Positions 35,568 through 44,969 of a stretch of 64,000 bases of DNA are shown here, one piece after another. The position numbers and the translations under genes were made by a program. The notes beneath the pieces were generated by a model, which worked only from the letters and a program-made list of their open reading frames with translations, had not been told where the DNA came from and did not search any database. Source of the stretch: Stenotrophomonas maltophilia (GTDB taxonomy: Bacteria > Pseudomonadota > Gammaproteobacteria > Xanthomonadales > Xanthomonadaceae). Within the stretch, counting starts at the first letter, position 1. Each line of letters starts with the position of its first letter. Location of the stretch: positions 806,001 through 870,000 of the forward strand of contig WNDS01000002.1 in assembly GCA_009912235.1 (NCBI GenBank), written 5' to 3'.

Positions 35568-36497
35568 TCAGCGATGGAATTCCACGCGCACATGCTGGCC
35601 AAACCGCACCGGCGCATCGCCCTCGAACTGCAGGATGCACTCGACCACGCGCGGTGCACCGCGGCCGGCGTCGGCCGGCAGGCGCCCCGGCGCGTAGATG
35701 GGGCTGATGCGCACTACCTTGGCCTTGGGCATCGGGCCATCGCCATCGGGGCCGTCGCGGTCCGGAATGACCACCGCTGCCATGCCCTCCTTCACCGCAT
35801 CGACATAGGCCGCGCTCAGCTCGGCGCGTACCTGCAGCGGGCGTGCCGGCAGCAGCGAGAGCACCGGCTTGCCGGCCTGGCCATAGGTGCCGGCCGCCGG
35901 CACCTGGCCGATGACCGTGCCGGCTTCCGGCGCAACCAGCGAGAGCTGGCGCAGCCGCAACCGGGCGGCCTCCAGCTTGTGCCGGGCCATGTCGCGCTGC
36001 GCCTCGGCGATACCGGCTTCGGCCTCCTTGTCGGCCAACTGCAGCGTGGCTGCTTCGGCCATCTGCGTGGACGACACGCCTTCGCTGGCGCCCGCGCCCA
36101 GCCGCCGCGCATTGCGCTGCAGGTCCTGCAGCTGCGCCTTGGCCGCCTTCAGCCGCTCTTCGGCCACCTGCACATCGGCGCTGGCCACGGCCAGTTCCTG
36201 CTGCGGCAGCGCATCGTCCTGGGCCAGCAGCAGCTGCCCCTTGCGCACCACGTCGCCTTCCTTCACCGCCGCCGAGGTGATCGGGCCATCCAGCGGCAGC
36301 GCCAGGGCGATCAGCCCGCCGTCCACGTCGACAACGCCGCGCGCCACCGCAACCCGGCCGGCGGCATCCTTCTGTTCGGCCGGGGCACGTACCGGCGTAT
36401 CCCCCGAACAGGCCGACAGCAGCATCGCCGGGGCCACGGCAAGGCCGAGAAGGAGGAGTCCGCGCTGCATCCGGGCAGGCTGTTGCATCTTGATCAT
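35568..36497 (-). CDS. HlyD/MacA-type periplasmic adaptor (lipoprotein)
   Basis: A 309-aa membrane-fusion protein. The N-terminus MIKMQQPARMQRGLLLLGLAVAPAMLLSAC has an LSAC lipobox. Lipoyl half-motifs (GGLIALALPLDGPITSAAVKEGDVVRKGQLLLAQDD and LSLVAPEAGTVI) flank a helical hairpin (about 110-180). A beta-barrel domain follows. The last gene of a four-gene minus-strand unit; it should link the ABC transporter with the outer-membrane channel. The start 36497 is preferred over frames overlapping the ATPase gene. Confidence 0.87.
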   Translation of the reverse strand: MIKMQQPARMQRGLLLLGLAVAPAMLLSACSGDTPVRAPAEQKDAAGRVAVARGVVDVDGGLIALALPLDGPITSAAVKEGDVVRKGQLLLAQDDALPQQELAVASADVQVAEERLKAAKAQLQDLQRNARRLGAGASEGVSSTQMAEAATLQLADKEAEAGIAEAQRDMARHKLEAARLRLRQLSLVAPEAGTVIGQVPAAGTYGQAGKPVLSLLPARPLQVRAELSAAYVDAVKEGMAAVVIPDRDGPDGDGPMPKAKVVRISPIYAPGRLPADAGRGAPRVVECILQFEGDAPVRFGQHVRVEFHR

Positions 36498-36507
36498 GGT
36501 CCTGGCT

Positions 36508-37248
36508 CTACGGTTCATTCTGGCGGCGGTCATCACGGATGGCGCCGTCTTCCATCGCGATCACGCGATCGGCGTGCTGGATCAGGCGCGGGTCGTGGCT
36601 GACACACAGGACGGTGGTGTCGTGGTCACGGGCATAACGGTGGAGGATGTCGATCACGCGCTGGCCATTGTGTGCATCCAGCGCGCTGGTGGGTTCGTCG
36701 GCGAAGATCAGCGTGGGCGACTTGGCAAAGGCACGCGCCACCGCCACGCGCTGTTTCTCGCCACCGGACAGCTGCGCCGGGCGCATGTCACTGCGGTGCG
36801 ACAGCCCTACTTCGTCCAGCGCACGGGCGGCCATGGCCGCACTTTCACGCTTGCTGATGCCCAGGTAGCCCAGCGGCAGCTGCACCTGTTCCAGCGCGGT
36901 CAGCGCCGGGAACAGGTTGAAGCCCTGGAACACGAAGCCGACGTGGCGCAGACGGAAGCGCTCGGCGTCGGCGCGGCTCATGCCGCCCAGATCTTCGCCC
37001 AGCGCACCGACCCGTCCGGCATCGGGCGGCGACAGCCCGGACAGCAGCGACAGCAGCGTGCTCTTGCCACATCCGGAGGGCCCGGCCACCAGCGTGAGTT
37101 CACCGGGCAGCACGTCCAGCGACAGCCCGCGCAGCACCTGCACCGGCAGCGTGCCGGCCATGAAGGATTTTTCCAGGCCCACCGCCTGCAGGCTGGGGGT
37201 ACGGGCGGCTTTGGAAGTGGGCTGCACGGCGTGTGGGGAGGTCGTCAT
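36508..37248 (-). CDS. ABC exporter ATP-binding subunit (MacB/LolD type)
   Basis: A 246-aa cytoplasmic ATPase. Walker A GPSGCGKST, Q-loop FVFQGFNLFP, signature LSGGEKQRVAVARA, Walker B LIFADEPTSALDAHNG and the H-loop CVSHDPRLI are all present. It pairs with the FtsX-type permease upstream, in MacB-like or DevA-like fashion. The start at 37248 (GGGGAGG site) is followed by MTTSPHAV. Confidence 0.9.
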   Translation of the reverse strand: MTTSPHAVQPTSKAARTPSLQAVGLEKSFMAGTLPVQVLRGLSLDVLPGELTLVAGPSGCGKSTLLSLLSGLSPPDAGRVGALGEDLGGMSRADAERFRLRHVGFVFQGFNLFPALTALEQVQLPLGYLGISKRESAAMAARALDEVGLSHRSDMRPAQLSGGEKQRVAVARAFAKSPTLIFADEPTSALDAHNGQRVIDILHRYARDHDTTVLCVSHDPRLIQHADRVIAMEDGAIRDDRRQNEP

Positions 37249-37259
37249 GGGCAGGCGCC

Positions 37260-38399
37260 TCAACGCAGCAGCAGGGAAGGATCGGAGCGCACGACGCTGC
37301 GCACCGCCATGATACTGGACAGCAGCGCCATCAGCACCACCAGGCCAACGCAGCCGAGCACCACGCCCGGGGTCAGCTGCACCGGCACCCGCTGCCATGC
37401 CGCCAGCGCCAGCACGCCGGCACTGAGGATGGCCGCCAAGAGCGTTCCCGCCCCGCCGATCAACAGCGCCTGCTCCACCACCACCCGCGCCAGCGCATAG
37501 CGCCCCGCGCCGAGTGCGTTGAGCGTGGCGTACTCGCGCACCGAGCCGGCCACTACCGAGGCAAAGGCCTGGTTGGTGATCACCGCGCCGACAAAGCAGA
37601 CGATGATGGCCATGAACAGCACGGCGATGCCGGCACCGGTATCGAGCAACCAGTACTGCTGCGAGCGGCTGGCAAATTCGGAGGCGGTCCACATCTGCAC
37701 CGGCGTTGCACGCCCGGTGGACGCCGACAGCCGTTCGCGCACGCGGTCGGCCTGCGCCGGATCACGCACGCCCGCCACGAAATAGGTACTGCCTTCATGC
37801 GGATCGGTACCGGCCACACCGCGCGCGGTATCCAGCGAGGCAAGCACGTTCACCCCGCCCAGCCCACGCAGGCCGGGCAAGGCCGCTACCACACGCACCT
37901 GGCGGTTGTTGATCCAGGCCCGGCCGTCGCGCATGTCCACACCCAACGTGTCCAGGTCGGCACTGTCGACGATGACCGCGCCCGGCTCGCGCAGCGCGGC
38001 GCGCAGGTCGGCCGGCAGGATGCGCGCGAACATCATTGCGTCGGCGTGGGTGGAAATGCCCGACAGGTAGACCGATAACGTACCGGTGCCGCCCTGGGTG
38101 GAGGTCCACTCGCCGTCGACCCACTCATACGGCTCCACGCGGGTGACATCGGGGTCCATGCGCAGCTGGTTTTCCACGTCCGCGCCGATGGCGTGGCCGT
38201 AGTTCACGCTCTGGGTGCCGGGAAAACCGGCCCAGATATCGGCCGTGGACGCTTTGACGTAGATCGCGGCGGTACCGAAGATGCCCAGCACCAGGGCCGC
38301 CTGCACGATCAGCAGCACACCGGCAAAGCACATGGCCAGCACCACCGGCAGGAAACGCCGCCATTCGTAGATGAGCGTCTTGCGTGCCAGGGCGATCAT
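37260..38399 (-). CDS. FtsX/DevC-type ABC permease
   Basis: A 379-aa permease. One N-terminal helix (FLPVVLAMCFAGVLLIVQAALVLGIFGT) is followed by a periplasmic domain of about 220 residues, then three C-terminal helices (FMAIIVCFVGAVITNQAF, LIGGAGTLLAAILSAGVLALA, GVVLGCVGLVVLMALLSSIMA). This is the MacB/FtsX topology. The ending RSDPSLLLR is typical. Its ATG overlaps the TolC-like gene stop by four bases. Confidence 0.9.
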   Translation of the reverse strand: MIALARKTLIYEWRRFLPVVLAMCFAGVLLIVQAALVLGIFGTAAIYVKASTADIWAGFPGTQSVNYGHAIGADVENQLRMDPDVTRVEPYEWVDGEWTSTQGGTGTLSVYLSGISTHADAMMFARILPADLRAALREPGAVIVDSADLDTLGVDMRDGRAWINNRQVRVVAALPGLRGLGGVNVLASLDTARGVAGTDPHEGSTYFVAGVRDPAQADRVRERLSASTGRATPVQMWTASEFASRSQQYWLLDTGAGIAVLFMAIIVCFVGAVITNQAFASVVAGSVREYATLNALGAGRYALARVVVEQALLIGGAGTLLAAILSAGVLALAAWQRVPVQLTPGVVLGCVGLVVLMALLSSIMAVRSVVRSDPSLLLR

Positions 38400-39835
38400 T
38401 CGATCGGCTCCTCCGGCGGCGGCGCAGCGCCACCGAGCGCGCGGTACAGCGAGACGAAGGCGAGCAGGCGCATGCCTTCGGCACCGATCAGGTCGGCCTG
38501 CGTACCCAGCGCCGTGCGCTGCAGCTCCAGACCGTCGAAATCACTGGACAGGCCCAGCACCACGCGTCGACCCTGCTGCTGCACCTGCTTGCCCGCGACC
38601 TCGCCGGCGGCGCGCAGCGACTGGATGCTGGCCTGCTGCCGGTCCAGGCTGGACAGCGCGGTTTCCACCTCGGACACGCCTTCCAGCACCGCCTTGCGGT
38701 AGCCCACCAGCGCGGCATCCAGCTCCTTGTCACCGGCCTGTTCGCGCGCGCGGCGCTGGCCCCAATCCCACAACGGAATATCGATGTAGGGGCCGAAGGA
38801 CGGACTGGAATCGGTATGCACCCGCGCGTTCTGGGTGATGTTGTACGAATAGACGATGGAGCCACCCAGGCTGAAACGCGGGTACAGCGCAGCGCGCGCC
38901 ATGCCGTGTTCGCCAGCTGCACGCATCACCTCGGCTTCGGCCAGCGCGACTTCCGGGCGCTGGCGCAGCATGTCCGCCGGCAACTGCTGCACGTGGAAGG
39001 CGCCCAGCGTGGGCAGCGTGCGGATGCCCTGCCATGCCGGGTCCGGCGCATCACGCCCGAGCAGCAGGGCCAGCGCACGCGCCGCGCTGTCGGCAGCGTC
39101 CTTCATCTGCGCCACGGCCGCGCGCGAGGCTTCGTGCTTCACCCGCGCACGGTCCTGTTCGCCCAGCTCGGCCAGGCCCAGGCGTTGGCGCGTTGCCGCC
39201 ATCTGCTCGGCACGCGCGTCCAGCGCCTCTTCCTGCTGGCGCAGGCCCAGCTGGCCCTGTGCCACGGCCAGATCCAGATAGCTGCGCACCACCCCGGCCA
39301 CCACGGTGACCTGGGCGGCGTTGCGCAGCGATTCGGCATTGCCCGCGGCGGCCAGGGCCAGCAGGCGGCTGCTGTCGGCGCTGCCGAACAGCCCGGGTTC
39401 CCAGGCGGCCTCGATGCCGGCCTGGTAATAGGAGTCACGCGCCGAGGCGTCCTGGGTGGGCTTGGCGGTGGCGGTGATGGCCGGCAGGAAGCCCGAGCGC
39501 CACGTGCCGGCGACCAGCCGCGCCGCCTGCAGGCGCAGCGTGGCCTGGCGCAGATCCAGGTTGCTGCCAACCACCTCGTCCACCAGCGCGTCCAGGGTCG
39601 GATCGCCCAGCGCACGCCACCACTGCTGCAGGTCCACCGGAGCGCCGCCCGCTGGTGCGGGGCTGGACCAGGTGGTCGGCGTGCTGTTGGGCAGATCCGG
39701 CACCGGCACGGACATGCAGCCGGCCAGCAGCAGGCTGGACCCCAGGGCACAGGACGCGATCAGCCCACGCGGGCGACCGGAGCGCCCCCGCCGGGACAGC
39801 CAGATTGAATTAAAGGTGTTGCCGATAGCCACCAA
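38396..39835 (-). CDS. NodT/OprM-type outer-membrane efflux lipoprotein (TolC family)
   Basis: A 479-aa outer-membrane channel. The N-terminus ends in the lipobox LLLAGC, then SVPVPDLPN. Two OEP repeats follow, with the LQAARLVAGTWRSGFLPAI and ALYPRFSLGGSIVYSYNI motifs. The start is unclear: TTG at 39835 lies after an AT-rich stretch and a GTG follows. The first gene of the exporter unit, with no obvious regulator nearby. Substrates are unknown. Confidence 0.86.
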   Translation of the reverse strand: MVAIGNTFNSIWLSRRGRSGRPRGLIASCALGSSLLLAGCMSVPVPDLPNSTPTTWSSPAPAGGAPVDLQQWWRALGDPTLDALVDEVVGSNLDLRQATLRLQAARLVAGTWRSGFLPAITATAKPTQDASARDSYYQAGIEAAWEPGLFGSADSSRLLALAAAGNAESLRNAAQVTVVAGVVRSYLDLAVAQGQLGLRQQEEALDARAEQMAATRQRLGLAELGEQDRARVKHEASRAAVAQMKDAADSAARALALLLGRDAPDPAWQGIRTLPTLGAFHVQQLPADMLRQRPEVALAEAEVMRAAGEHGMARAALYPRFSLGGSIVYSYNITQNARVHTDSSPSFGPYIDIPLWDWGQRRAREQAGDKELDAALVGYRKAVLEGVSEVETALSSLDRQQASIQSLRAAGEVAGKQVQQQGRRVVLGLSSDFDGLELQRTALGTQADLIGAEGMRLLAFVSLYRALGGAAPPPEEPIE

Positions 39836-39945
39836 TCCGCCATCGTGGAATCAACAGCCACGAGCGTAGCCCGGAAATGTTGAGGAAAGATGGAGGAACG
39901 GTAGTAAAAAGGTCAGAAATTGTATCCAGATGCAAAAAACGGGCA

Positions 39946-39975
39946 CAAAAAAAGAGGCCACGCGGGGCCTCTCTT
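39946..39975 (-). terminator. Terminator of tRNA-Gly copy 2
   Basis: On the minus strand, GAGGCCCC-GCGTG-GCCTC followed by seven T. It separates the upstream tRNA-Gly from the exporter operon. Confidence 0.8.
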
Positions 39976-40030
39976 CTGCTAGGCCGCCTGCCCTGTGAAG
40001 AAGGGCGGCGCCTGGGTGCTTTCTTGAATC

Positions 40031-40106
<76 letters not shown>

Positions 40107-40258
40107 AGATTGCGTTCCGACCTGCGTCAGAGGAGCGGAATGATTGCGAGGCGGCCTGGGCTTGTCAACAGCTTTCCGGGGAAAGGAGCCGGGGCCGGGC
40201 GGGCGCCCCACCCTGCCCGGCGCCGCCCCCACCACGTGCCGGGCACGCCCTCACCGCG

Positions 40259-41288
40259 TCACAGGCGCACCCCGCACATGCCGGCAATGATCGCTGTGGC
40301 CACGGCGGCACTCGCGAGGATGCCCGCATACCACAGCCGCGTTGTGGCCTGCGCGTGGGTGCCATGTGCCAGCAGCACCACCCGCAGCCCGGCCACCAGG
40401 TGCCCCAGCACGAAGAACACGCCCAGCGCGTAATGGGGCAGCAGGCGGATGTTTCAGGGATCGTGGATCAGGCCTGTCGGCGCACCGGTGGCGAAGTTCC
40501 AGTCCGTGGGAATGCCCAGGTACGTACGTGCATAGATGAAGACGGAATTCATGTGGCCGAGCATGAAGGCCGACAGATACGCACCCGAGGCCGCCTGGAA
40601 CCTGCGGAAACCATCATGGCGCACCGCACTCCAGTACCAGGCCAAATGCAGTCCGCTGACGATCTAGAACAGCACCGCCGCCACCAGCAGCGGTTCCACC
40701 CACGCCGCGCGATAGACCAGCCGCCCGGCATCCATCACCGCCGCATAGCGCTCGGTGCCCAGCAGGCCGGTGAGGTGGTTGGCCAGGTGGAACAGCACGT
40801 ACAGGCACAGCAGCGCTGCACTGATGCCATGCGCCACACGCCATCGCCCCAGGCCTGCAGGCACTGCCGGCACCACCAGCCCGCTTCCATCGCGCAAGGC
40901 CCAGACAAGGGCGACCGACCACAGCACGCACCAGACCCACGGGTCAGGCACCGGGCTGCCGATCAACGCCTGCACCACGCCGAGAAACACGTACAGCGTG
41001 GGCGCCAGCACGCTGGCATAGGCCAGCCGACGCAGGCGCAAGGACACCTGCGGCCGGCCTGCAACCACGATGCCCAGCACGGGGGCCGCGAACGTACCAG
41101 CCAGCACCACTGCTGCCAGCAACAGGCTGGAGGTTGTCGCCGCGCTGCCAGGGGGCAGCCAGTGAATGGAACACCATCAGCAGGAACGGCAACGCCAGCG
41201 CCAGCAGCGGTGGCGTAATGCTCAGCAGACGGCGCGACCCGTAGCCGAGGACGGGGCGCGATTGCGCAGGAAACGCAGGGGTCGGCAT
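40259..41288 (-). pseudogene. Multi-helix membrane protein (cytochrome-b-like), three lesions
   Basis: A gene of about 342 codons, in one frame except for one extra base in a five-G tract (41151-41155). TAG stands at 40664-40666 (between LLVAAVLF and IVSGLHLAWYWSAV) and TGA at 40454-40456 (between LIHDP and NIRLLPHYAL, where Trp would fit). At least six to seven hydrophobic segments carry conserved His residues (LFHLANHLTG, SGLHLAWYW, MLGHMNSVF, LPHYALGVFFVLGHL), which suggests a haem-binding, succinate-dehydrogenase-C-like or cytochrome-b protein. It lies just downstream of a type II NADH dehydrogenase-like gene. The identity is an inference. Confidence 0.72.
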
Positions 41289-41315
41289 GGTGTGTTCCGG
41301 GGTGGGAGGAAGGGC

Positions 41316-42527
41316 TCAGGCAACAACGATCCGGCGCGGATCGGCTGACGCCAGGATCTCGGCACGGTCACCCGTGGGCGGGTAGATCCACTCGGTGTTG
41401 ATGCGCGTCTTGAGCGCCTTGGCTTCGGCACCGGACAGCACCACCTGCCGATCCCAGCCCTCGGTGTAGACCGCACCCCACGGCCCCAGGTCCAGGCAGG
41501 TCACATACTTGGGCTGCGCATACGCAAGCATCGGCTCGCCGATGAGGTCGGCCGCCGCGTTGTGGCCGGCCGAACGCCCAAGGTTCATCGCGTGCTGGCA
41601 GGACATCATCGCCACGTTGCCGTCGTCATCGGTGGCAGCATGCGCGCAGTCACCGGTGGCAAACACCGCCTCCACACCCTTCGCTTTCAAGCTGCGGTCC
41701 ACGTGCAGGCGCCCGACGGCGTCGTGCTGGCCAGGCACCTGCGCGGTGAGCGTGCTGGCACGCGCGCCCGCGGTCCAGATGACGGTGTCCGCGGCGATGC
41801 GCTCGCCACTGTCCAGCACCACGCCAGCGGCATCGATGCTGGCCACACTCGCACCCAGCCGCCAGGACACGCCCAGCTCGGCCAGTGCCTCGGTGATGAC
41901 CGGACGCGGACCTTCGCCCAGTTCAGGGCCCACGGCATCGGCGCGCTCCACCAGGATCACCTGTACGGGCGCACCCGCACCGAGCACCTCACGCAGCCGC
42001 GCCGGCATTTCCGCTGCGGTTTCAATTCCGGTGAAGCTGGCACCGGCGATCACCACCGTGTTGCGCCCGGCGCTCTGCGGGCGGTCGGCCAGGCCGCGCA
42101 GGTGCGCCTGCAGCTGCTGCGCATCGGCCATCTGGTCCACGTTGAACGCGTGCTCCTGCAGGCCGGGAATCGGCGGGCAGTGCAGCCGGCTGCCGGCGGC
42201 CAGCACCAGCCGGTCATAGCGCAGCGTCTGTGGCTCGGCTTTTGCACCGTTGGCGGCCAGTTCCAGCTGGCGGCCGACCACGTCGATGCGTTGCACGCGT
42301 CCTGCCAGGTGGCGGACACCCACCGTATCAAAGAGGGCCTGCAGCGGCGCCTTCATCGCCGCCGGGTCCTGTTCGTACAGGCGCGGGCGGACATGCAGTT
42401 CCGGCGACGGTGCGACCAGCACGATCTCGACATCCTCACGCTCGGCCCGGTCCAGAAGACGGGCCGCTGCGAGGGCACTCCACATGCCGGCAAAGCCGGC
42501 GCCGATGACAACAATGCGTTGGGACAC
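41316..42527 (-). CDS. Type II NADH dehydrogenase-like FAD oxidoreductase
   Basis: A 403-aa FAD/NAD(P) disulfide-oxidoreductase-fold protein. FAD motif IVVIGAGFAGMWSALAAARLL (about 5-25); AAGSRLHCPPIPGL; NAD motif VVIAGASFTGIETAAEMPARLRE; second FAD motif EAVFATGDCAHA. The C-terminal region (VTCLDLGPWGAVYTEGW) lacks an obvious amphipathic anchor. The GTG start at 42527 follows AAGGAA. It is divergent from an Rrf2 gene, with a 13-bp inverted repeat between. Confidence 0.88.
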   Translation of the reverse strand: MSQRIVVIGAGFAGMWSALAAARLLDRAEREDVEIVLVAPSPELHVRPRLYEQDPAAMKAPLQALFDTVGVRHLAGRVQRIDVVGRQLELAANGAKAEPQTLRYDRLVLAAGSRLHCPPIPGLQEHAFNVDQMADAQQLQAHLRGLADRPQSAGRNTVVIAGASFTGIETAAEMPARLREVLGAGAPVQVILVERADAVGPELGEGPRPVITEALAELGVSWRLGASVASIDAAGVVLDSGERIAADTVIWTAGARASTLTAQVPGQHDAVGRLHVDRSLKAKGVEAVFATGDCAHAATDDDGNVAMMSCQHAMNLGRSAGHNAAADLIGEPMLAYAQPKYVTCLDLGPWGAVYTEGWDRQVVLSGAEAKALKTRINTEWIYPPTGDRAEILASADPRRIVVA

Positions 42528-42612
42528 GAAGGGATTCCTTGAGGACGAACAGGGTTCATGCGCGGGGTGCGGCAACGCGGCGGGCGGGCCGCTCATGCCT
42601 GGGAGCCAGACC

Positions 42613-42653
42613 CGCCATGTAACGCAGATCAGATGAGTCCGCGTTACATGGCG
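42613..42653. promoter_or_regulatory. 13-bp perfect inverted repeat, candidate Rrf2 operator
   Basis: CGCCATGTAACGC (42613-42625) and GCGTTACATGGCG (42641-42653), separated by 15 bp, in the 288-bp divergent gap between the NADH dehydrogenase-like and rrf2 genes. The right half with its 5' flank, AGTCCGCGTTACAT, recurs with one mismatch at the rrf2 promoter (42785-42798). Confidence 0.75.
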
Positions 42654-42784
42654 CAAGCCTGTCGCGGGGGCGAAACCGTGGTGCCCTGCCCTCTGCCTAC
42701 ACCCCTTACGCCGGAACAACGCCAATGAAATCAATCGGGTGTAGAACCGGCGATGCGCTTGCAGCCGCTAAATCAGGCCTCTAT

Positions 42785-42798
42785 AGTCCGCGTTATAT
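42785..42798 (+). promoter_or_regulatory. Related half-site at the rrf2 promoter
   Basis: AGTCCGCGTTATAT, 13 of 14 bases matching 42636-42649. It lies 18-31 bp upstream of the rrf2 start codon (42816), in the expected -10/transcription start region, which suggests autoregulation. Confidence 0.62.
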
Positions 42799-42815
42799 TT
42801 TTCATGGACCGCCCC

Positions 42816-43383
42816 ATGGCCCACATCGGAACGGGCGTCGAATACGCCCTTCACTGCCTGCTCTGGCTGGTCTCGCCGCTGGAACAGCGCCCCAGCAGCC
42901 GCGACCTAGCCGAGTTGCAAGGCGTACCGGCCGCGTTCGTGGCGAAGATCTTCTCGAAGCTGGAGAAGGCAGGCATCGTCGAATCGGCCGGCGGCATCCG
43001 CGGCGGCTACCAGTTGGCGCGTGCGCCGGACAAGATCAGCGTGCTGGACGTGCTGGACGTGGTGGATGCGGTGGAAGGCCCCAAGGCGCTGTTCGACTGC
43101 CAGGAGATCCGCGGGCGTTGTGCGCTGTTTGAAGGCCGGCCACCGGGATGGGCCAACCGGGGGGTGCGGCATCCACGCCGTGATGATCAATGCGCAGAAG
43201 GCGATGCGCGAAGAACTGTCGCGCGCCACGCTGGCCTCGATTTCCGAAGGCGTGCAGAGCAAGGGCCGCCCTGCCAGTTTTGCGGGCGACGTGCAGGAAT
43301 GGTTTGCCGACCGCCAGCTGGCGCGCGAAGAAGCGCGCATCAGCGGCATGCGTTCGCGGTCGACCCCTGAGGATGGCGAGTGA
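42816..43383 (+). pseudogene. Rrf2-family Fe-S regulator, frameshifted
   Basis: An about 188-codon Rrf2 protein. The HTH region (IGTGVEYALHCLLWLVSPLEQRPSSRDLAELQGVPAAFVAKIFSKLEKAGIVESAGGIRGGYQLAR) is intact. The Cys-bearing loop DCQEIRGRCALFEG leads into a six-G tract (43159-43164); with one G fewer it would continue as GCGIHAVMINAQKAMREEL. The cysteines (C in DCQ, RC and GCGIH) form the [2Fe-2S] ligand set of the family. The C-terminal part is in another frame (to 43383). The regulator probably senses redox or NO; it is divergent from its likely target. Confidence 0.83.
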
Positions 43384-43442
43384 GGACTGGCTGACGTGCG
43401 CAGATGTGGCCGACGCGGCACGCTGCAGGGCGCCGAAGCCGC

Positions 43443-44549
43443 TCAGGCCCGCACACCACGCCGATGGAAATACAGCTGCTCGGCCACACGCCGCGTCACC
43501 CATGAGCCCAGCAGCGCATTGACCGGCCAGTCGTGCTGCAGATGGTCCATGGCCCAGCGCAGCAGGCGCTTGCGGCGGAAGGTCGGCGCCACCTGACGCG
43601 CCACCGCCTCTGCGGCCGGGCCCCTGCCGCGCAGGTGCAGGCCGATCGCATCACCCGCCGCCCAGCCGTGCCGCCACGAGGAGTGGATGCCACCGGCCGA
43701 CAGCGGCGAGACGATACCGGCGGCATCACCGGTGAGGATCAGCCGGTTGCCGGTGATCGGGCCATCCGGCAAGCCGCACGGCACCAGCCCGGCACGGGTG
43801 GCCGACGGCTGCAGCGATTCATCGATGCCGACGCGCTCGCGCACGTACTCGAGGAAGCCGTCAATCTGTGGCACCTGCGCCTGCAGCGGGTCATGGCGCA
43901 GGGCGAGGCCGACCTGCACGCCCGTGGGATTCTGCGCGACCCAGCCGATATAGCCCGGTGCGTAGTGCTTGCTGACGAAGCAATGCAGCGCATCGCCCTG
44001 CGGCAACTGCAGCCCATCGAACTCGCGCTCGACGCCGTACAGGTGGTCGCGCACCTGGCCAAGGCCGGTACGCTGCGCCACACGCGAGCGCGCGCCATCG
44101 GCACCCACCAGGTACGCGCAGCGCCCTGCCCCCTCCACCTGCCAGCCCTCGCCAGCTGCCTCGGCGTGGGTAAAGGACTGTTGCAGGCGTAGATCCACAC
44201 CATTGGCGCGCAGTTCGTCGGCCAGCCAACGCATCAGGTTCGGCGTGTCGGTGGTGAGGAAGTAATAGCCCGGCGCCTCCAGTTGCACGCTGCGCAGGTT
44301 CGGCGCGTACAGGCGCACGCGTGCGACGCGCAGCACCAGATGCTCGGGCATGCGGCCCAACCAGGTCTGCTCCATGGCCTCCTTCACCACGATACCGGTG
44401 GTGTGCAGGCGCTCGCCGGGGTCGGCCTTGCGTTCGAGCACGCAGACGCGCAGACCGTACTGCGCTGCGGCCAGGGCGCAAGCAGCGCCGGCGAAACCTG
44501 CGCCGACGATGACCAGATCGTGGGCGTAGGCGGAGGACATGTGGGGCAT
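43443..44549 (-). CDS. FAD-dependent oxidoreductase (geranylgeranyl-reductase-like)
   Basis: A 368-aa flavoprotein. N-terminal VIVGAGFAGAACALAAAQYGLRVCVLERKADPGERLHTTGIVV binds FAD; LVGADGARSRVAQRTGL and LILTGDAAGIVSPLSAGGIHSSWRHG are the other family motifs. It belongs to the UbiH/geranylgeranyl reductase superfamily; the substrate is unknown. Convergent with the rrf2 gene. The start 44549 has no strong ribosome binding site; MSSAYAH (44540) is an alternative. Confidence 0.87.
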   Translation of the reverse strand: MPHMSSAYAHDLVIVGAGFAGAACALAAAQYGLRVCVLERKADPGERLHTTGIVVKEAMEQTWLGRMPEHLVLRVARVRLYAPNLRSVQLEAPGYYFLTTDTPNLMRWLADELRANGVDLRLQQSFTHAEAAGEGWQVEGAGRCAYLVGADGARSRVAQRTGLGQVRDHLYGVEREFDGLQLPQGDALHCFVSKHYAPGYIGWVAQNPTGVQVGLALRHDPLQAQVPQIDGFLEYVRERVGIDESLQPSATRAGLVPCGLPDGPITGNRLILTGDAAGIVSPLSAGGIHSSWRHGWAAGDAIGLHLRGRGPAAEAVARQVAPTFRRKRLLRWAMDHLQHDWPVNALLGSWVTRRVAEQLYFHRRGVRA

Positions 44550-44650
44550 TGCGGCATCATCGGGTGGGAACGGAGATGCAGCTTCGGCAACGTGCGTGGT
44601 GGGGCGATGGGGTGGCGGTGAAGTGGGGATGAAGCGCGCACCGCGCAAAC

Positions 44651-44680
44651 GAAAAACGCCCCCTTCCGGGAGCGTTTTTC
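44651..44680 (-). terminator. Terminator of tRNA-Gly copy 3
   Basis: GAAAAACGC with GCGTTTTTC at the ends and CCCTTCCGGG inside: a stem with A/T edges, 3' of the tRNA on the minus strand. Confidence 0.8.
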
Positions 44681-44687
44681 TTGAATC

Positions 44688-44763
<76 letters not shown>

Positions 44764-44842
44764 TTGGGAGGAAAAATTCTACCTGTTCTGGGAATGGCGT
44801 CAAGCGCTTTTTTCAGGGATTTACGCGTTGACTGGCGGGGTG

Positions 44843-44866
44843 CATCCACGCATGGCGTGGATCTAC
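44843..44866. repeat. GTAG hairpin of the ATCCACGC type
   Basis: CATCCACGC-ATG-GCGTGGATCTAC, identical to 11398-11421. It lies between tRNA-Gly copy 3 and the 40-bp palindrome. Confidence 0.75.
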
Positions 44867-44914
44867 AAAAGCCGGGGGATGTTGCGGCCGGGTGGCGCAG
44901 GGATGCGGCGCAGA

Positions 44915-44953
44915 TGGGGTCAGAGCCCTTTCCTTCGGAAAGGGATCCGACCC
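44915..44953. repeat. 40-bp GGGGTC/GACCCC palindrome, copy 5
   Basis: GGGGTCAGAGCCC then CTTCGG and a GGGATCCGACCCC end, 17 bp from the 3' end of pgsA. It may terminate the large envelope-gene string. Confidence 0.75.
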
Positions 44954-44969
44954 CGGCGCGCTCCTGCGC

